Of a stretch of 64,000 nt of DNA, positions 9,040 through 17,370 are shown piece by piece. The stretch covers positions 248,001 to 312,000 of the forward strand of contig NZ_JABGCG010000006.1 of the NCBI RefSeq assembly GCF_019799925.1, written 5' to 3'. This DNA comes from Blastococcus sp. CPCC 205250. GTDB taxonomy: Bacteria > Actinomycetota > Actinomycetes > Mycobacteriales > Geodermatophilaceae. Every line of letters starts with the position of its first letter. Position 1 is the stretch's first letter. Position numbers and translations under genes: made by a program. The notes below the pieces were generated by a model. The model saw only the letters and a list, made by a program, of their open reading frames with translations, had not been told where the DNA came from and did not search any database.

Positions 9040-10151
9040 GCGGGTCGCTCCTCGCTGCTGGTGCCCGGGACGGCGCCGCTGCCGGGGTCGTCGGGGTCGG
9101 TGGCGTGGGCGGAGACGGCGCCGCGCCGCCGGCCGCGCAGCGCCCCGAGGCCGGCGAGCCCGGCGAAGCCGCGGGGCAGGACGTAGACGGCGATGACGAA
9201 CACGATGCCGAGCACCAGCGGGCCGTGCCCGCCCAGGTCGGGGCCGTAGTAGTCGCGGACGACCACGACGACCGCCATGCCGATGACCGGCCCCCACAGC
9301 GACCCGGCGCCGCCCAGCACCAGGGCCAGCAGCGTGATCGCGCTCAGCGCGAAGCCGGCGTCGCTGGGGTTGACGATCCGGTTGAACTGGGCGAACAAGC
9401 CGCCGGCGATGCCGGCGAAGGCACCGGCGAGCACGTAGGCCACGTACTTGTAGCGGAACGGCGAGTAGCCCAGCGAGCGCATCCGGTCCTCGTTGTCCCG
9501 GATGCCGCGCAGCGCCAGCCCGAACGGCGAGCGGGAGATCAGCCACACGGCCGCGAACGTGATCACGAAGACGGCCAGGACGTACCAGTAGCGGTAGCCC
9601 TCCAGGCGCAGGGGCTCGCCGCCGATGCGGAACGTCGGGATGCCGAACAGGCCGTCGGAGCCACCGGTGACGTCGTCGAGCTGCAGGGCCAGCTGGGAGG
9701 TGATCTCGCCGATGGCCAGGGTCAGCATCAGGAAGAAGACGCCGTCGCTGCGGACGACCAGCCACCCGGTGAGGACGGCGGCGACGGCCCCGGCCCCGGC
9801 CGCCACCAGGACGGGGACCGGCGCGTTCGGCGTCCAGTGCTCGGCCACGAGCCCGGCGGTGTAGGCGCCGACGCCGAAGTAGGCGGCGTGCCCCAGCGAG
9901 GGCAGCCCGGTGATCCCGACGAGCAGGTCGAGGCTGACCGCGAAGAGGCCGAAGATCAGGACCCGGCTGAGGATGTCGGTCTCGTCGGGCCCGACGAAGT
10001 ACGGGACCAGGGCGAGGACGACCAGCACCGCCAGCGCGGGCACCGCGCGCAGCGGGGCGCGGCCGCGGGAGCGGCGCGAGCCCGGCACGGCGCTGCTGCC
10101 GCCGGCCGGGGCGGTCGCGGCGGGGGTGGTGGGACGCGCAGGCGCGCTCAT
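9036..10151 (-). CDS. livM: ABC transporter permease LivM
   Basis: This is the 371-residue membrane subunit of the importer. An Ala/Pro-rich N-terminal tail of about 30 residues precedes a run of hydrophobic helices containing the LivM phrases DILSRVLIFGLFAVSLDLL and GITGLPSLGHAAYFGVGAYT. The EAA-like coupling loop region reads GIRDNEDRMRSLGY. ATG at 10151 overlaps the livH stop (ATGA). The C-terminal tail is Ser/Asp/Pro-rich and cytoplasmic. Confidence 0.9.
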   Translation of the reverse strand: MSAPARPTTPAATAPAGGSSAVPGSRRSRGRAPLRAVPALAVLVVLALVPYFVGPDETDILSRVLIFGLFAVSLDLLVGITGLPSLGHAAYFGVGAYTAGLVAEHWTPNAPVPVLVAAGAGAVAAVLTGWLVVRSDGVFFLMLTLAIGEITSQLALQLDDVTGGSDGLFGIPTFRIGGEPLRLEGYRYWYVLAVFVITFAAVWLISRSPFGLALRGIRDNEDRMRSLGYSPFRYKYVAYVLAGAFAGIAGGLFAQFNRIVNPSDAGFALSAITLLALVLGGAGSLWGPVIGMAVVVVVRDYYGPDLGGHGPLVLGIVFVIAVYVLPRGFAGLAGLGALRGRRRGAVSAHATDPDDPGSGAVPGTSSEERPA

Positions 10152-11035
10152 GACGCCACCTTCCTCGGGCCGAAGAGCCCGCGCGGGCGGACGATGAGGA
10201 CCACGGCCAGGGCGCCGAACAGGATGAACGACGCCAGCTCGGGGAGCAGGGCCCGGCCGAGCGAGTCGACCTGGCCGATGACCAGCGCGCCGATCAGCGC
10301 GCCCTTGACCGAGCCCAGGCCGCCGATGACGACCACGATGAGCGCCAGGAGCAGGACCGACTCGTCCAGCCCCGGGTCGACGCCGTAGACCGGCGTGCCG
10401 AGGACGCCGGCGACCATCGCCAGCGCCGACCCGATGCCGAGGACGGCGACCTTGACCTTGCGGTTGTCGATGCCCATCGCCGAGACCATCTCGCGGTCGG
10501 CGACGCTGGCGCGCACCAGCGCGCCCACCGAGGTCTTCTCCACGACGAGGTAGACGATCAGCGCCAGGACCAGGCCGATGCCGATCAGCGCCAGCCGGTA
10601 GACCGGCAGGCTGCCGTCGCCGACGTCGACGCGGTCGTCCAGGCCCGGCGGCGGGGCGACGCTGTAGACGTCGTTGCCGTAGATGATGGACAGCACCTCG
10701 GCGACGATCAGCGAGACGCCCAGGGTCAGCAGCGCCTGGTCCAGGATCGGGCGCTTGGCCAGCGGCTCGGTCATCACCGACAGCGCTCCGCCGGCGACCA
10801 GCCCGAAGACCGCGGCCAGGGCCAGGGCGCCGAGGAAGCCGCCCCACGTGACGCCGTCGTCCAGCAGCGAGTACGCCAGGTAGGTGCCGACGAGGTAGAA
10901 CGCGCCGTGAGCCAGGTTCAGCACGCCCATCATCCCGAAGACGATGGACAGCCCGACGGCGAGGATGAACAGCAGCGACCCGATGGCGAAGCCGTTGAGG
11001 ATGCTGACCAGGTTCTCGGAGAACCAGTCGGCCAT
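10148..11035 (-). CDS. livH: ABC transporter permease LivH
   Basis: This is the 295-residue integral membrane permease. Its N-terminus has the typical LivH pattern: LNGFAIGSLLFILAVGLSIVFG followed by MMGVLNLAHGAFYLVGTY. The coupling segment is SVADREMVSAMGIDNRKVK. It pairs with LivM to form the channel. It is the first gene after the hairpin that separates it from livK. Confidence 0.9.
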   Translation of the reverse strand: MADWFSENLVSILNGFAIGSLLFILAVGLSIVFGMMGVLNLAHGAFYLVGTYLAYSLLDDGVTWGGFLGALALAAVFGLVAGGALSVMTEPLAKRPILDQALLTLGVSLIVAEVLSIIYGNDVYSVAPPPGLDDRVDVGDGSLPVYRLALIGIGLVLALIVYLVVEKTSVGALVRASVADREMVSAMGIDNRKVKVAVLGIGSALAMVAGVLGTPVYGVDPGLDESVLLLALIVVVIGGLGSVKGALIGALVIGQVDSLGRALLPELASFILFGALAVVLIVRPRGLFGPRKVAS

Positions 11036-11060
11036 GGGTGGGGACCTCCCCGGTACGGCC

Positions 11061-11092
11061 GTCCGGGGCCGGGTCGAGACCCGGCCCCGGAC
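11061..11092. terminator. perfect 15-bp hairpin between livK and livH
   Basis: The arm at 11061-11075 (GTCCGGGGCCGGGTC) is exactly repeated in inverse at 11078-11092, with only GA between. It lies 53 nt past the livK stop and 26 nt before livH. The likely role is partial termination or protection of the livK mRNA, so that binding protein is made in excess over the membrane subunits. Confidence 0.7.
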
Positions 11093-11145
11093 GGGGTGTC
11101 AGCGCGGGACCCGGTGTGGGCCGGTCCCGCTGGGACGGATGGACG

Positions 11146-12369
11146 TCAGACGGTGCCGTACTCCCCGAGCTCCTCCACGACCGAGTTGATCAGCGTGCCG
11201 CCCTCGTCGACGACCTCGCGGAGGTAGATCGTCTGCTTGGGGTTCTGGTCCTCGAACTCCCACGGGCCGCGGGGGCTGTCGTCGATGGTGCCGAGGCCGC
11301 CGAGGGCCTCGCCCAGCGCCGTGCCGCTGGTGTCGCCGGCCTCGGCGAGGGCCTTGTTCAGCACGTTGGCCGCGTCGAACGTCGACATGGCGAACACGGT
11401 GGGCAGGACGTCGTAGGCGCCCTGGTAGGCCTCGACGAAGGCCTGGTTGGCCTCGTTGTCGATCTCGGTCGAGTACTGCAGCGTCGTCTGGATGCCCACG
11501 GCGTTCTGGCCCTGGCCGTTGAGCACGCTGCCTTCGGTGAGGAAGCCAGAGCCGTACAGCGGGATGGTGTCCTTGAGCCCGAAGTCGGCGTACTGGTTGA
11601 CGAACGCCACGGCCTCGCCGCCGGAGTAGAAGCAGAACACCGCGGCCGCCCCGGAGGACTGGGCGCGCTGCAGGAACGGCTGGAAGTCCTGCGTCGTGCC
11701 GAACGGGGAGAGCGCGGAGCCGGCGACCGTGCCGCCGGCGCCCTCGAAGGCCGCGGTGAACGCCGTGACGTTCTCCTGCCCGGCCGCGTAGTCCGGCGCC
11801 ATGATGAAGACCGAGCCGATGTCCTGGGTGGCCAGGTACTCGCCCATGGCGGCCGAGTTCTGGGCGTTGGTGAAGGACACGCGCCAGACGAAGTCGTTGC
11901 GGTTGGCGCCGGTGATGGCGACGGCGCCGGCGTTGGTGATGAGGAGGAGCTTCTCCTCCTCGGCGAACTGCTCGGCCACGCCCAGGGCGGTGGCGGAGTT
12001 GACGATGCCGACGACGACGTCGACGTCACCGAGCAGCTGCTGGATGGCGGGGACGCCGGTGTCGGGGCCCTCGCCCTCGTCGGCGGTGACGGTCTCGACG
12101 GTGAAGTCGCCCATCTTGCCGTCGTTCTGCTCCAGCCAGAGGTCCCAGCCGTTCTGCATGTCGACGCCCAGCGGCGTGTAGACGCCGGCCTGCGGGATGA
12201 CCAGGCCGACACGGATCGTGCCGCCCCCGCCGCCACCACCGCCGCCGCCGCCGTCACCACCGTCGTCGTCGCCGAGGCTGCCACCCCCGCAGGCGGTCAG
12301 CGCGAGGCCGCCGACCCCCACCCCCACGGCACCGAGAAGCTGACGACGGGACAGGTCCGGCAAGGCCAT
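11146..12369 (-). CDS. livK: ABC transporter substrate-binding lipoprotein LivK-type
   Basis: This is a 407-residue periplasmic-type binding protein (type I fold, Peripla_BP_6). The signal has a twin-arginine-like SRRQLLGA and a lipobox LTAC, with lipidation Cys at about residue 27. A long Gly/Asp linker follows (about residues 28-50), then the mature domain starting IRVGLVIPQAGVYTPLG. It captures the ligand for LivHMGF. It is the first gene of the transporter unit, transcribed from a promoter shared with the divergent paaX-like gene. Ligand identity is not visible; nearby genes argue for an aromatic acid. Confidence 0.88.
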   Translation of the reverse strand: MALPDLSRRQLLGAVGVGVGGLALTACGGGSLGDDDGGDGGGGGGGGGGGTIRVGLVIPQAGVYTPLGVDMQNGWDLWLEQNDGKMGDFTVETVTADEGEGPDTGVPAIQQLLGDVDVVVGIVNSATALGVAEQFAEEEKLLLITNAGAVAITGANRNDFVWRVSFTNAQNSAAMGEYLATQDIGSVFIMAPDYAAGQENVTAFTAAFEGAGGTVAGSALSPFGTTQDFQPFLQRAQSSGAAAVFCFYSGGEAVAFVNQYADFGLKDTIPLYGSGFLTEGSVLNGQGQNAVGIQTTLQYSTEIDNEANQAFVEAYQGAYDVLPTVFAMSTFDAANVLNKALAEAGDTSGTALGEALGGLGTIDDSPRGPWEFEDQNPKQTIYLREVVDEGGTLINSVVEELGEYGTV

Positions 12370-12391
12370 GAGGTACTCCGCAGTGGTTCAC

Positions 12392-12457
12392 GACGTGCTA
12401 CAGCTGCACGCCTGTCTTGGGGGATGCTGTAGAGCGCAGGCGCTTGTGTCAAGCGCC
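12392..12457. promoter_or_regulatory. livK promoter with two operator-like elements
   Basis: For livK (minus strand), TTGACA (12447-12452) and CAGCAT (12424-12429) are 17 bp apart. The -35 lies inside a perfect inverted repeat GGCGCTTG-TGT-CAAGCGCC (12439-12457). Downstream, GACGTGCTACAG (12392-12403) and CTGTAG (12427-12432) copy the elements found before boxC. This gap also serves the divergent PaaX-family gene. Confidence 0.6.
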
Positions 12458-12548
12458 ACAGTGGGCTCGGGCACACCGTTACCGAGTCGTTGTCGACACG
12501 GGTCTCCGTCGTCCGGGGGACGCGGACGGGCCCGGGGGAGGTGCCACG

Positions 12549-13403
12549 ATGGTGCACGTGGAGGCAGTCGACGGGCCGGTAGTGACACGCCGGCAGGAGC
12601 TGGGCGCCGCGAGCGCCCGCAGCCTGCTGCTCACCGTGCTCGGTGAGTACGTCCTGCCGACCGGCCGGCCGGTGTGGACCGCGACGCTGATCGAGCTGCT
12701 CGGTGAGCTCGACGTCGCCGAGAAGGCGGCCCGGCAGGCGATCATGCGCACGGCGGACTCGGGCTGGATCGCCGCGTCCCGCGTCGGCCGGGAGACCCGC
12801 TGGTCGCTCACCCCCGCCGGCACGCGCCTGCTGCGGGAGGGCAGCGAGCGCATCTACGGCTTCGCCACCGACGAGCGGCAGTGGGACGGCCGGTGGCTGG
12901 TGGCCCTGGTGGGCGTCCCGGAGAACAACCGCGCGCTGCGCCAGCGGCTGCGCACCCAGCTGGGCTGGGCGGGGCTCGGCTCGCCGGCGCCGGGCACGTG
13001 GGTGACGCCGTGGACCGGCCGGGAGCCCGAGGTGCGCGAGGCGCTGGTGGACCTGGGGCTGCTGGCGGGCAGCTGGACCTTCGCCGCCGGCGCCGGCGGG
13101 GTCGGCGACGAGCGGTCGCTGGCGCGCGCGGCCTGGGACCTCGACGACATCGAGGGGCGGTACGAGGACTTCCTGGAGCTCGTCGGCCGCCGACGTCCGC
13201 GGACCGACCGGCAGGCCCTGGTCGCCCAGGTGCGGCTCGTGCAGGAGTGGCGCCGCTTCCCGCTGCTGGACCCCGGCCTGCCGCGGGAGCTGCTGCCCCC
13301 GCGGTGGAGCGGCAACCGCGCCGCGGAGGTGTTCCGCGAGCGGCACGCCGCCTGGGCGCCCAGGGCCCAGGCGGCGTGGGCGGAGCTCGCCCGCGAGCAC
13401 TGA
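12549..13403 (+). CDS. PaaX-family transcriptional regulator (copy 1)
   Basis: This 284-residue protein has the PaaX layout. An N-terminal helix-turn-helix comes first (LLTVLGEYVLPTGRPVWTAT, then EKAARQAIMRTADSGWI), next a central ligand-sensing domain (DGRWLVALVGVPENNRALRQ), then a C-terminal PaaX domain ending WRRFPLLDPGLPRELLPP. PaaX proteins are acyl-CoA-responsive repressors; phenylacetyl-CoA is the classical inducer. ATG at 12549 follows GGGGGAGG; the open frame upstream of it lacks a better start. Divergence from livK and the shared operator sequence make it the likely regulator of the importer and perhaps of box. Confidence 0.82.
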   Translation: MVHVEAVDGPVVTRRQELGAASARSLLLTVLGEYVLPTGRPVWTATLIELLGELDVAEKAARQAIMRTADSGWIAASRVGRETRWSLTPAGTRLLREGSERIYGFATDERQWDGRWLVALVGVPENNRALRQRLRTQLGWAGLGSPAPGTWVTPWTGREPEVREALVDLGLLAGSWTFAAGAGGVGDERSLARAAWDLDDIEGRYEDFLELVGRRRPRTDRQALVAQVRLVQEWRRFPLLDPGLPRELLPPRWSGNRAAEVFRERHAAWAPRAQAAWAELAREH

Positions 13404-13426
13404 CGTCACCGTCGTCGCCGCATGTC

Positions 13427-13975
13427 CTACGCGGGGACGGGGTGGTCGGCCAGCCAGGCGCGGCCGGCCTCGGTGATGACCCGGACGTCCTTCTCGGCCT
13501 GCAGCAGCGGCGGGTCGGACCGGTAGAGCCGGGCGACCAGGCGGTTGTCGGGCGCGAGCTGCCGGGCGATCTGGTGCGCCTCGAGCTTGTGCAGCCGGCC
13601 GTCGGGGGCCTGCGCGAACCGCTGCAGCAGCGCCGCCTGGGCCTCCTCGGGGTCGCGCTTGTGCGCCGGTGCAGTGGGGGCGGGCTCCTCGTCCAGCAGC
13701 GCGGTGACCGCGCGGGAGAAGGTCTGCACCAGGTCGCGGATCCGGTCGTCGCGCGAGGGCCCGTCGGCGTCGCCGCCGGCGCCCTGCCAGGTGCGCTGCG
13801 GGTGCCGGCGCAGGTACTCCTGCTCGAGCTCGAGCATCCGCTCGGTGTGGGTGCGGAACTGGTCGGCGGTGCCGTGCAGGAACACCCAGTGCCGCATGGC
13901 GTGGGCGTGCACCCCCTGGCGTTCCAGTTCCTCGTCGGACAGGTCGCGGGCGGGGACGCCCGGTCGGTCGGTCAT
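13427..13975 (-). CDS. DUF6158-like protein
   Basis: This 182-residue soluble protein opens VPARDLSDEELERQ, then RHWVFLHGTADQFRTHTERM and LEQEYLRRHP. That helical pattern is common in Geodermatophilaceae proteins annotated DUF6158. No catalytic motif or membrane segment is visible. ATG at 13975 was preferred to the longer frame start at 14047, because the conserved part begins right after it. It converges on the paaX-like gene, with 23 bp between stops. Function unknown. Confidence 0.65.
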   Translation of the reverse strand: MTDRPGVPARDLSDEELERQGVHAHAMRHWVFLHGTADQFRTHTERMLELEQEYLRRHPQRTWQGAGGDADGPSRDDRIRDLVQTFSRAVTALLDEEPAPTAPAHKRDPEEAQAALLQRFAQAPDGRLHKLEAHQIARQLAPDNRLVARLYRSDPPLLQAEKDVRVITEAGRAWLADHPVPA

Positions 13976-14060
13976 GACGCTCCCTCGTGTGGATCGGTCC
14001 CGGTGTGATCCGGCTCTCATCGTGCTGGGGTCGGTGACCACTGTCATCCCGAGCGGGACC

Positions 14061-14792
14061 TCAGGCCCTGCTCGCCAGGCCGCTCAGCGCCGCGGCCAGC
14101 TCGGCGGGGCGGGTGAACATCGACTCGTGGCTGCCGGGCACGAGGACCGGGGTGGCGCCGATGCGGTCGGGGAAGCGCGGGGTCCACGCGAACTCGCCGG
14201 GCGGCAGGGCGACGTCCTCGGTCGAGTACACGTAGTGCAGCGGGACGCCGAGGTCGCGGTAGGCGTTCCCGCCGACGGGCTCGTCGGTGAAGGTCCGGTA
14301 CGGCTGCGGTCGCAGCACGGAGTGGACGACGGCGGCGGTGGCCGGGTCGGCGTCGCCCATGAACCCGTCCTGGAAGACCTCCAGCGGCATGGCGACGGTG
14401 TCGTCGTCCGAGGCGGCGGCCAGGGAGGCGAAGAGCTCCTGGTAGGGCGGGGGCACCTCGTCGTGCAGCGACCGGCCGGCCTCGGGCACGAAGGCGCTCC
14501 AGAACACGACGCGGGCCAGCCGGGAGGCCAGCCGCGGAGCCGCGCCGGCGACGACGTAGCCGCCCCAGCTGTGGCCGACGAGCGTGACGTCGGACCGGTC
14601 GGTCGACTCCACGTGCGCGACGAGCGCGTCCACGCAGTCGGCGAGGGTGACCCCACGGGCGTCGTCGTCGATGCCGAGGCCCGGGCTGGTCACCGTGCTG
14701 GCCCGGTGCCCCTCCGCGCGCAGCCGGGCGGCCACCGGCTGCCAGGACCAGCCGCCGTGCCAGGCGCCGTGCTGCAGGACGAAGTCCGCCAT
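14061..14792 (-). CDS. alpha/beta hydrolase
   Basis: This is a 243-residue alpha/beta-fold hydrolase of the esterase / hydroxynitrile-lyase-like group. It begins FVLQHGAWHGGWSWQPVA, the oxyanion loop, and has nucleophile elbow GHSWGG (Ser near residue 74). A late PGSHESMF supplies the catalytic His. The Asp is probably in YVYSTEDVALP. The start ATG at 14792 has GAGGAG upstream. It is cytoplasmic. It lies between DUF6158 and the second PaaX-type gene and could hydrolyse an ester or lactone intermediate. The substrate is unknown. Confidence 0.8.
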   Translation of the reverse strand: MADFVLQHGAWHGGWSWQPVAARLRAEGHRASTVTSPGLGIDDDARGVTLADCVDALVAHVESTDRSDVTLVGHSWGGYVVAGAAPRLASRLARVVFWSAFVPEAGRSLHDEVPPPYQELFASLAAASDDDTVAMPLEVFQDGFMGDADPATAAVVHSVLRPQPYRTFTDEPVGGNAYRDLGVPLHYVYSTEDVALPPGEFAWTPRFPDRIGATPVLVPGSHESMFTRPAELAAALSGLASRA

Positions 14793-14863
14793 GTCCGTGT
14801 CTCCTCGTTCGGTGCCGGGCCCCGACCGGCCGGGCGCGGGTGGTGGTGGAGCGAGTGGTGGGC

Positions 14864-15670
14864 TCAGGGAGTGTGCCGGGTCAGGACCTCGCGCACGTAG
14901 CGCTCGGCCGGCGCCTCCAGCGCCCCGTGCGCGGCCAGGAACAGCGCGTGCGCGCGGGCGCCGGGCCAGCCCTCGGGCAGCAGCTCGGGAGGCAGGTCGG
15001 GGTCGCGGAAGGGGAAGCGGCGGTAGGTCGAGATCAGCTCGATGCGCCGGCGCAGCGCCTCCTGGCCGGGCAGCGCGGCCAGCTCGGCGGCCGGCGGGAG
15101 GTGCTCCAGCTCGGCCACGAGCTCGCCGTAGTCGCGGCCGAGGGTGTCCAGGTCCCAGCAGCGCTCGGCCATCCGCCGGTCGGCGGCGCGGCCGGAGCTG
15201 CGGGAGGTGAGCAGCTCGACGCGGGTGGCCGAGGTCTCGGCCAGCGCCTCCTCGGCGGCGGGCAGCCGGGGGTGGGGGCTCAGCCAGACCGACGGCGCCA
15301 GGGGTCCGAACCCGAGCCACGACAGCGCCCGGCGCACCCGCTCGCGCTCGGCGCGCTCGGCCTCGGGGACGGCGTAGAGCACCATCCGCCACTCGCCGTC
15401 CCACGCGCCGGCCCCGCGGTCGAGGATGCGGGCCCGGCCCTCGTCGAGCAGCCGCCAGCTCTTCCCGGTGAGCTCGTAGACGGTCTGCCGGCCCTCGCGG
15501 CGGGTGGCGAACCAGCCCTCGCGGCGCATGCGGGAGAGCACCACGCGGGCGGTGCTCTCGCCGATGCCGAAGACGCCGAGCAGCTCGCCCAGCGCCTGCA
15601 TGCGGGCGGTGCCGCCGAGGTAGCGCAGGTGGTCACCGAAGAGGTCGAACACCACCGAGCGGGGCTTCAC
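14864..15670 (-). CDS. PaaX-family transcriptional regulator (copy 2)
   Basis: This 268-residue PaaX-type repressor begins with the classic KPRSVVFDLFGDHLRYLGG. A winged helix follows (STARVVLSRMRREGWF), and the C-terminal domain ends YRRFPFRDPDLPPELLPEGWPG. The start was moved to GTG at 15670, which has GGAGG 9 nt upstream and matches the family N-terminus. The open frame extends to a TTG at 15721. It is divergent from the salicylyl-CoA hydroxylase-like operon, which it probably controls. It is clearly paralogous to the regulator at 12549. Confidence 0.85.
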   Translation of the reverse strand: MKPRSVVFDLFGDHLRYLGGTARMQALGELLGVFGIGESTARVVLSRMRREGWFATRREGRQTVYELTGKSWRLLDEGRARILDRGAGAWDGEWRMVLYAVPEAERAERERVRRALSWLGFGPLAPSVWLSPHPRLPAAEEALAETSATRVELLTSRSSGRAADRRMAERCWDLDTLGRDYGELVAELEHLPPAAELAALPGQEALRRRIELISTYRRFPFRDPDLPPELLPEGWPGARAHALFLAAHGALEAPAERYVREVLTRHTP

Positions 15671-15699
15671 GTCGAGGTGCCTCCGATCCACCGGCGAGG

Positions 15700-15770
15700 G
15701 GCCCTGTCGCACCACGACCAATGTGTGCCACCCTGGGGTGGTCCGTCAAGCAAATGACACACGTCGTCCG
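15700..15770. promoter_or_regulatory. divergent promoter region, PaaX copy 2 / flavoprotein operon
   Basis: On the minus strand TTGACG and ACACAT are spaced by 17 bp before the regulator gene. The spacer contains the inverted repeat CCACCC/GGGTGG (near 15728-15741), and a TGTGTG/CACACG pair flanks the region. These are operator candidates; weak -10 boxes limit confidence. Confidence 0.35.
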
Positions 15771-15807
15771 GCCGAGCGCCGGGCGCGCCCGGCTGCCAGG
15801 GGGAACG

Positions 15808-17370
15808 ATGCGGATCGCGGTGCTCGGTGGCGGCCCCGGGGGGCTCTTCGCCGCCGCGCTGGCCAGGACCTCGGACCCCACGCGCGAGGTCACGCTGTTC
15901 GAGCGCAACCGCGCCGAGGACACGTTCGGGTTCGGCGTCGTGTTCTCCGACGCCACCCTGGCAGAGATCCACGCGGCCGACCCGGTGCTGCGCACGGCGC
16001 TCACCGGGCACGGCGTGCACTGGGACCCCATCGAGGTGCGGCTGCACGGCGAGCGGCTGTCCTGCGGCGGCAACGGGATGGCCGCCGTCGAGCGGCGCAC
16101 GCTCCTGCGGCTGCTCCAGGAGCGGGCCATCGACGCCGGTGTCGACGTCCGGTTCAGCACCGAGGCCGAGCCCGACGACCTGCTCGCCGCCGGCTACGAC
16201 CTGGTCGTCGCCGCCGACGGCGCCAACTCCCGGCTGCGCAACCGGTTCGCTGACGTGTTCGGCGCGACGGTGGAGACGGCGACCGCGAAGTTCATCTGGC
16301 TGGGCACCACCTACCCCTTCGACGGGCTCACCTTCGTCCACGAGCGCGGGCCGCACGGGGTGTTCGCCGTGCACGGCTACCCGATCGGCAACGGCGTCTC
16401 GACCTTCATCGTCGAGACCGACGAGACCTCCTGGCGGGCCGCCGGCCTCGACGCGTTCGACGTCACCCAGCCGCCGGGCGCCAGCGACGAGCGGACGAAG
16501 GACTACCTGCAGGAGCTGTTCGCGCCGCAGATCGACGGCGCGCCGCTGCTGGTCAACAACTCCCGGTGGGCGAACTTCCGCACGCTGCGCACCGCCGCCT
16601 GGACCCACCGGGCCGGCGGCACCGGCATCGCGCTGCTCGGCGACGCCGCGCACACGGCGCACTTCTCGGTCGGCTCCGGCACGAAGATGGCGATGGAGGA
16701 CGCGATCGCCCTGGTGGCCGCGCTCGACGCGCACCCCGCCGACGTCGACGCCGCGCTGGCCACGTACGCCGAGGTGCGCCGGCCCCAGGTGGCGAAGATC
16801 CAGGACTCGGCGCGGCCGAGCCTCTCCTGGTGGGAGCACTTCGGCCGCAGCCACGACGCGATGCCGCCGTGGCAGTTCGCCTACCACTTCTTCACCCGCA
16901 GCCTGCCCGACGCCAAGCTCCGCCGGCGCGACGCGGGCTTCGTCGACGGCGTGCACCGCGCCTGGGCCGCCGAGCACGGCGCGCCGCCGCTGCAGAGCCC
17001 GGTCGAGGTCGCCGGCGCCCGGCTGCCCGGCCGCGTCGTGGCGGTGCGCGACGGCGCGGTCGTGCTGCCCGGTGGCCCGCTGCCGCTGCTGGCCGGACCG
17101 CCCGCGGCGGGGGAGGCGTGGGGGCTCGCGGTCTCGGCGCCCGACGACGAGGCCGGGATGCCCGACGCCCTCGCCGCGGTCGCGCGCGGCGCGGCGGCCG
17201 GCGCCGCGCTGGTCGCGGCCTCCGGCGGCACCCCGCTCACCCGGCGGCTGCTGTGCGAGGCGGCCCGCCTGGAGCACCGCGTCCCGGCGCTGCTGGTCGA
17301 GGAGGCCGACGACGACGTCCGGCTGACCGCCGTGCTCTCCGGCCGCACCGACCTGGTCGCCGCCCCGTGA
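15808..17370 (+). CDS. salicylyl-CoA 5-hydroxylase-like FAD monooxygenase, C-terminally reduced
   Basis: This 520-residue flavoprotein belongs to the anthraniloyl-CoA / salicylyl-CoA hydroxylase group. It has an N-terminal Rossmann motif (MRIAVLGGGPGGLFAAALA), GFGVVFSD near residue 50, and the FAD-binding LLGDAAHTAHFSVGSG near 275. Family members usually add a full Old Yellow Enzyme domain and reach about 770 residues. Here the last 110 residues keep only an apparent end fragment of that barrel (RLLCEAARLEHRVP, then LSGRTDLVA). It is first in an operon with two acid-activating enzymes and gentisate-type downstream genes. ATG at 15808 follows AGGGGGAA. The exact substrate is inferred. Confidence 0.78.
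   Translation: MRIAVLGGGPGGLFAAALARTSDPTREVTLFERNRAEDTFGFGVVFSDATLAEIHAADPVLRTALTGHGVHWDPIEVRLHGERLSCGGNGMAAVERRTLLRLLQERAIDAGVDVRFSTEAEPDDLLAAGYDLVVAADGANSRLRNRFADVFGATVETATAKFIWLGTTYPFDGLTFVHERGPHGVFAVHGYPIGNGVSTFIVETDETSWRAAGLDAFDVTQPPGASDERTKDYLQELFAPQIDGAPLLVNNSRWANFRTLRTAAWTHRAGGTGIALLGDAAHTAHFSVGSGTKMAMEDAIALVAALDAHPADVDAALATYAEVRRPQVAKIQDSARPSLSWWEHFGRSHDAMPPWQFAYHFFTRSLPDAKLRRRDAGFVDGVHRAWAAEHGAPPLQSPVEVAGARLPGRVVAVRDGAVVLPGGPLPLLAGPPAAGEAWGLAVSAPDDEAGMPDALAAVARGAAAGAALVAASGGTPLTRRLLCEAARLEHRVPALLVEEADDDVRLTAVLSGRTDLVAAP

Noticed and set aside
12209..12290. Possible coding repeat in livK (Gly/Asp run)
   Set aside because: It is the flexible linker after the lipobox of a binding lipoprotein, a common low-complexity feature rather than a special repeat.
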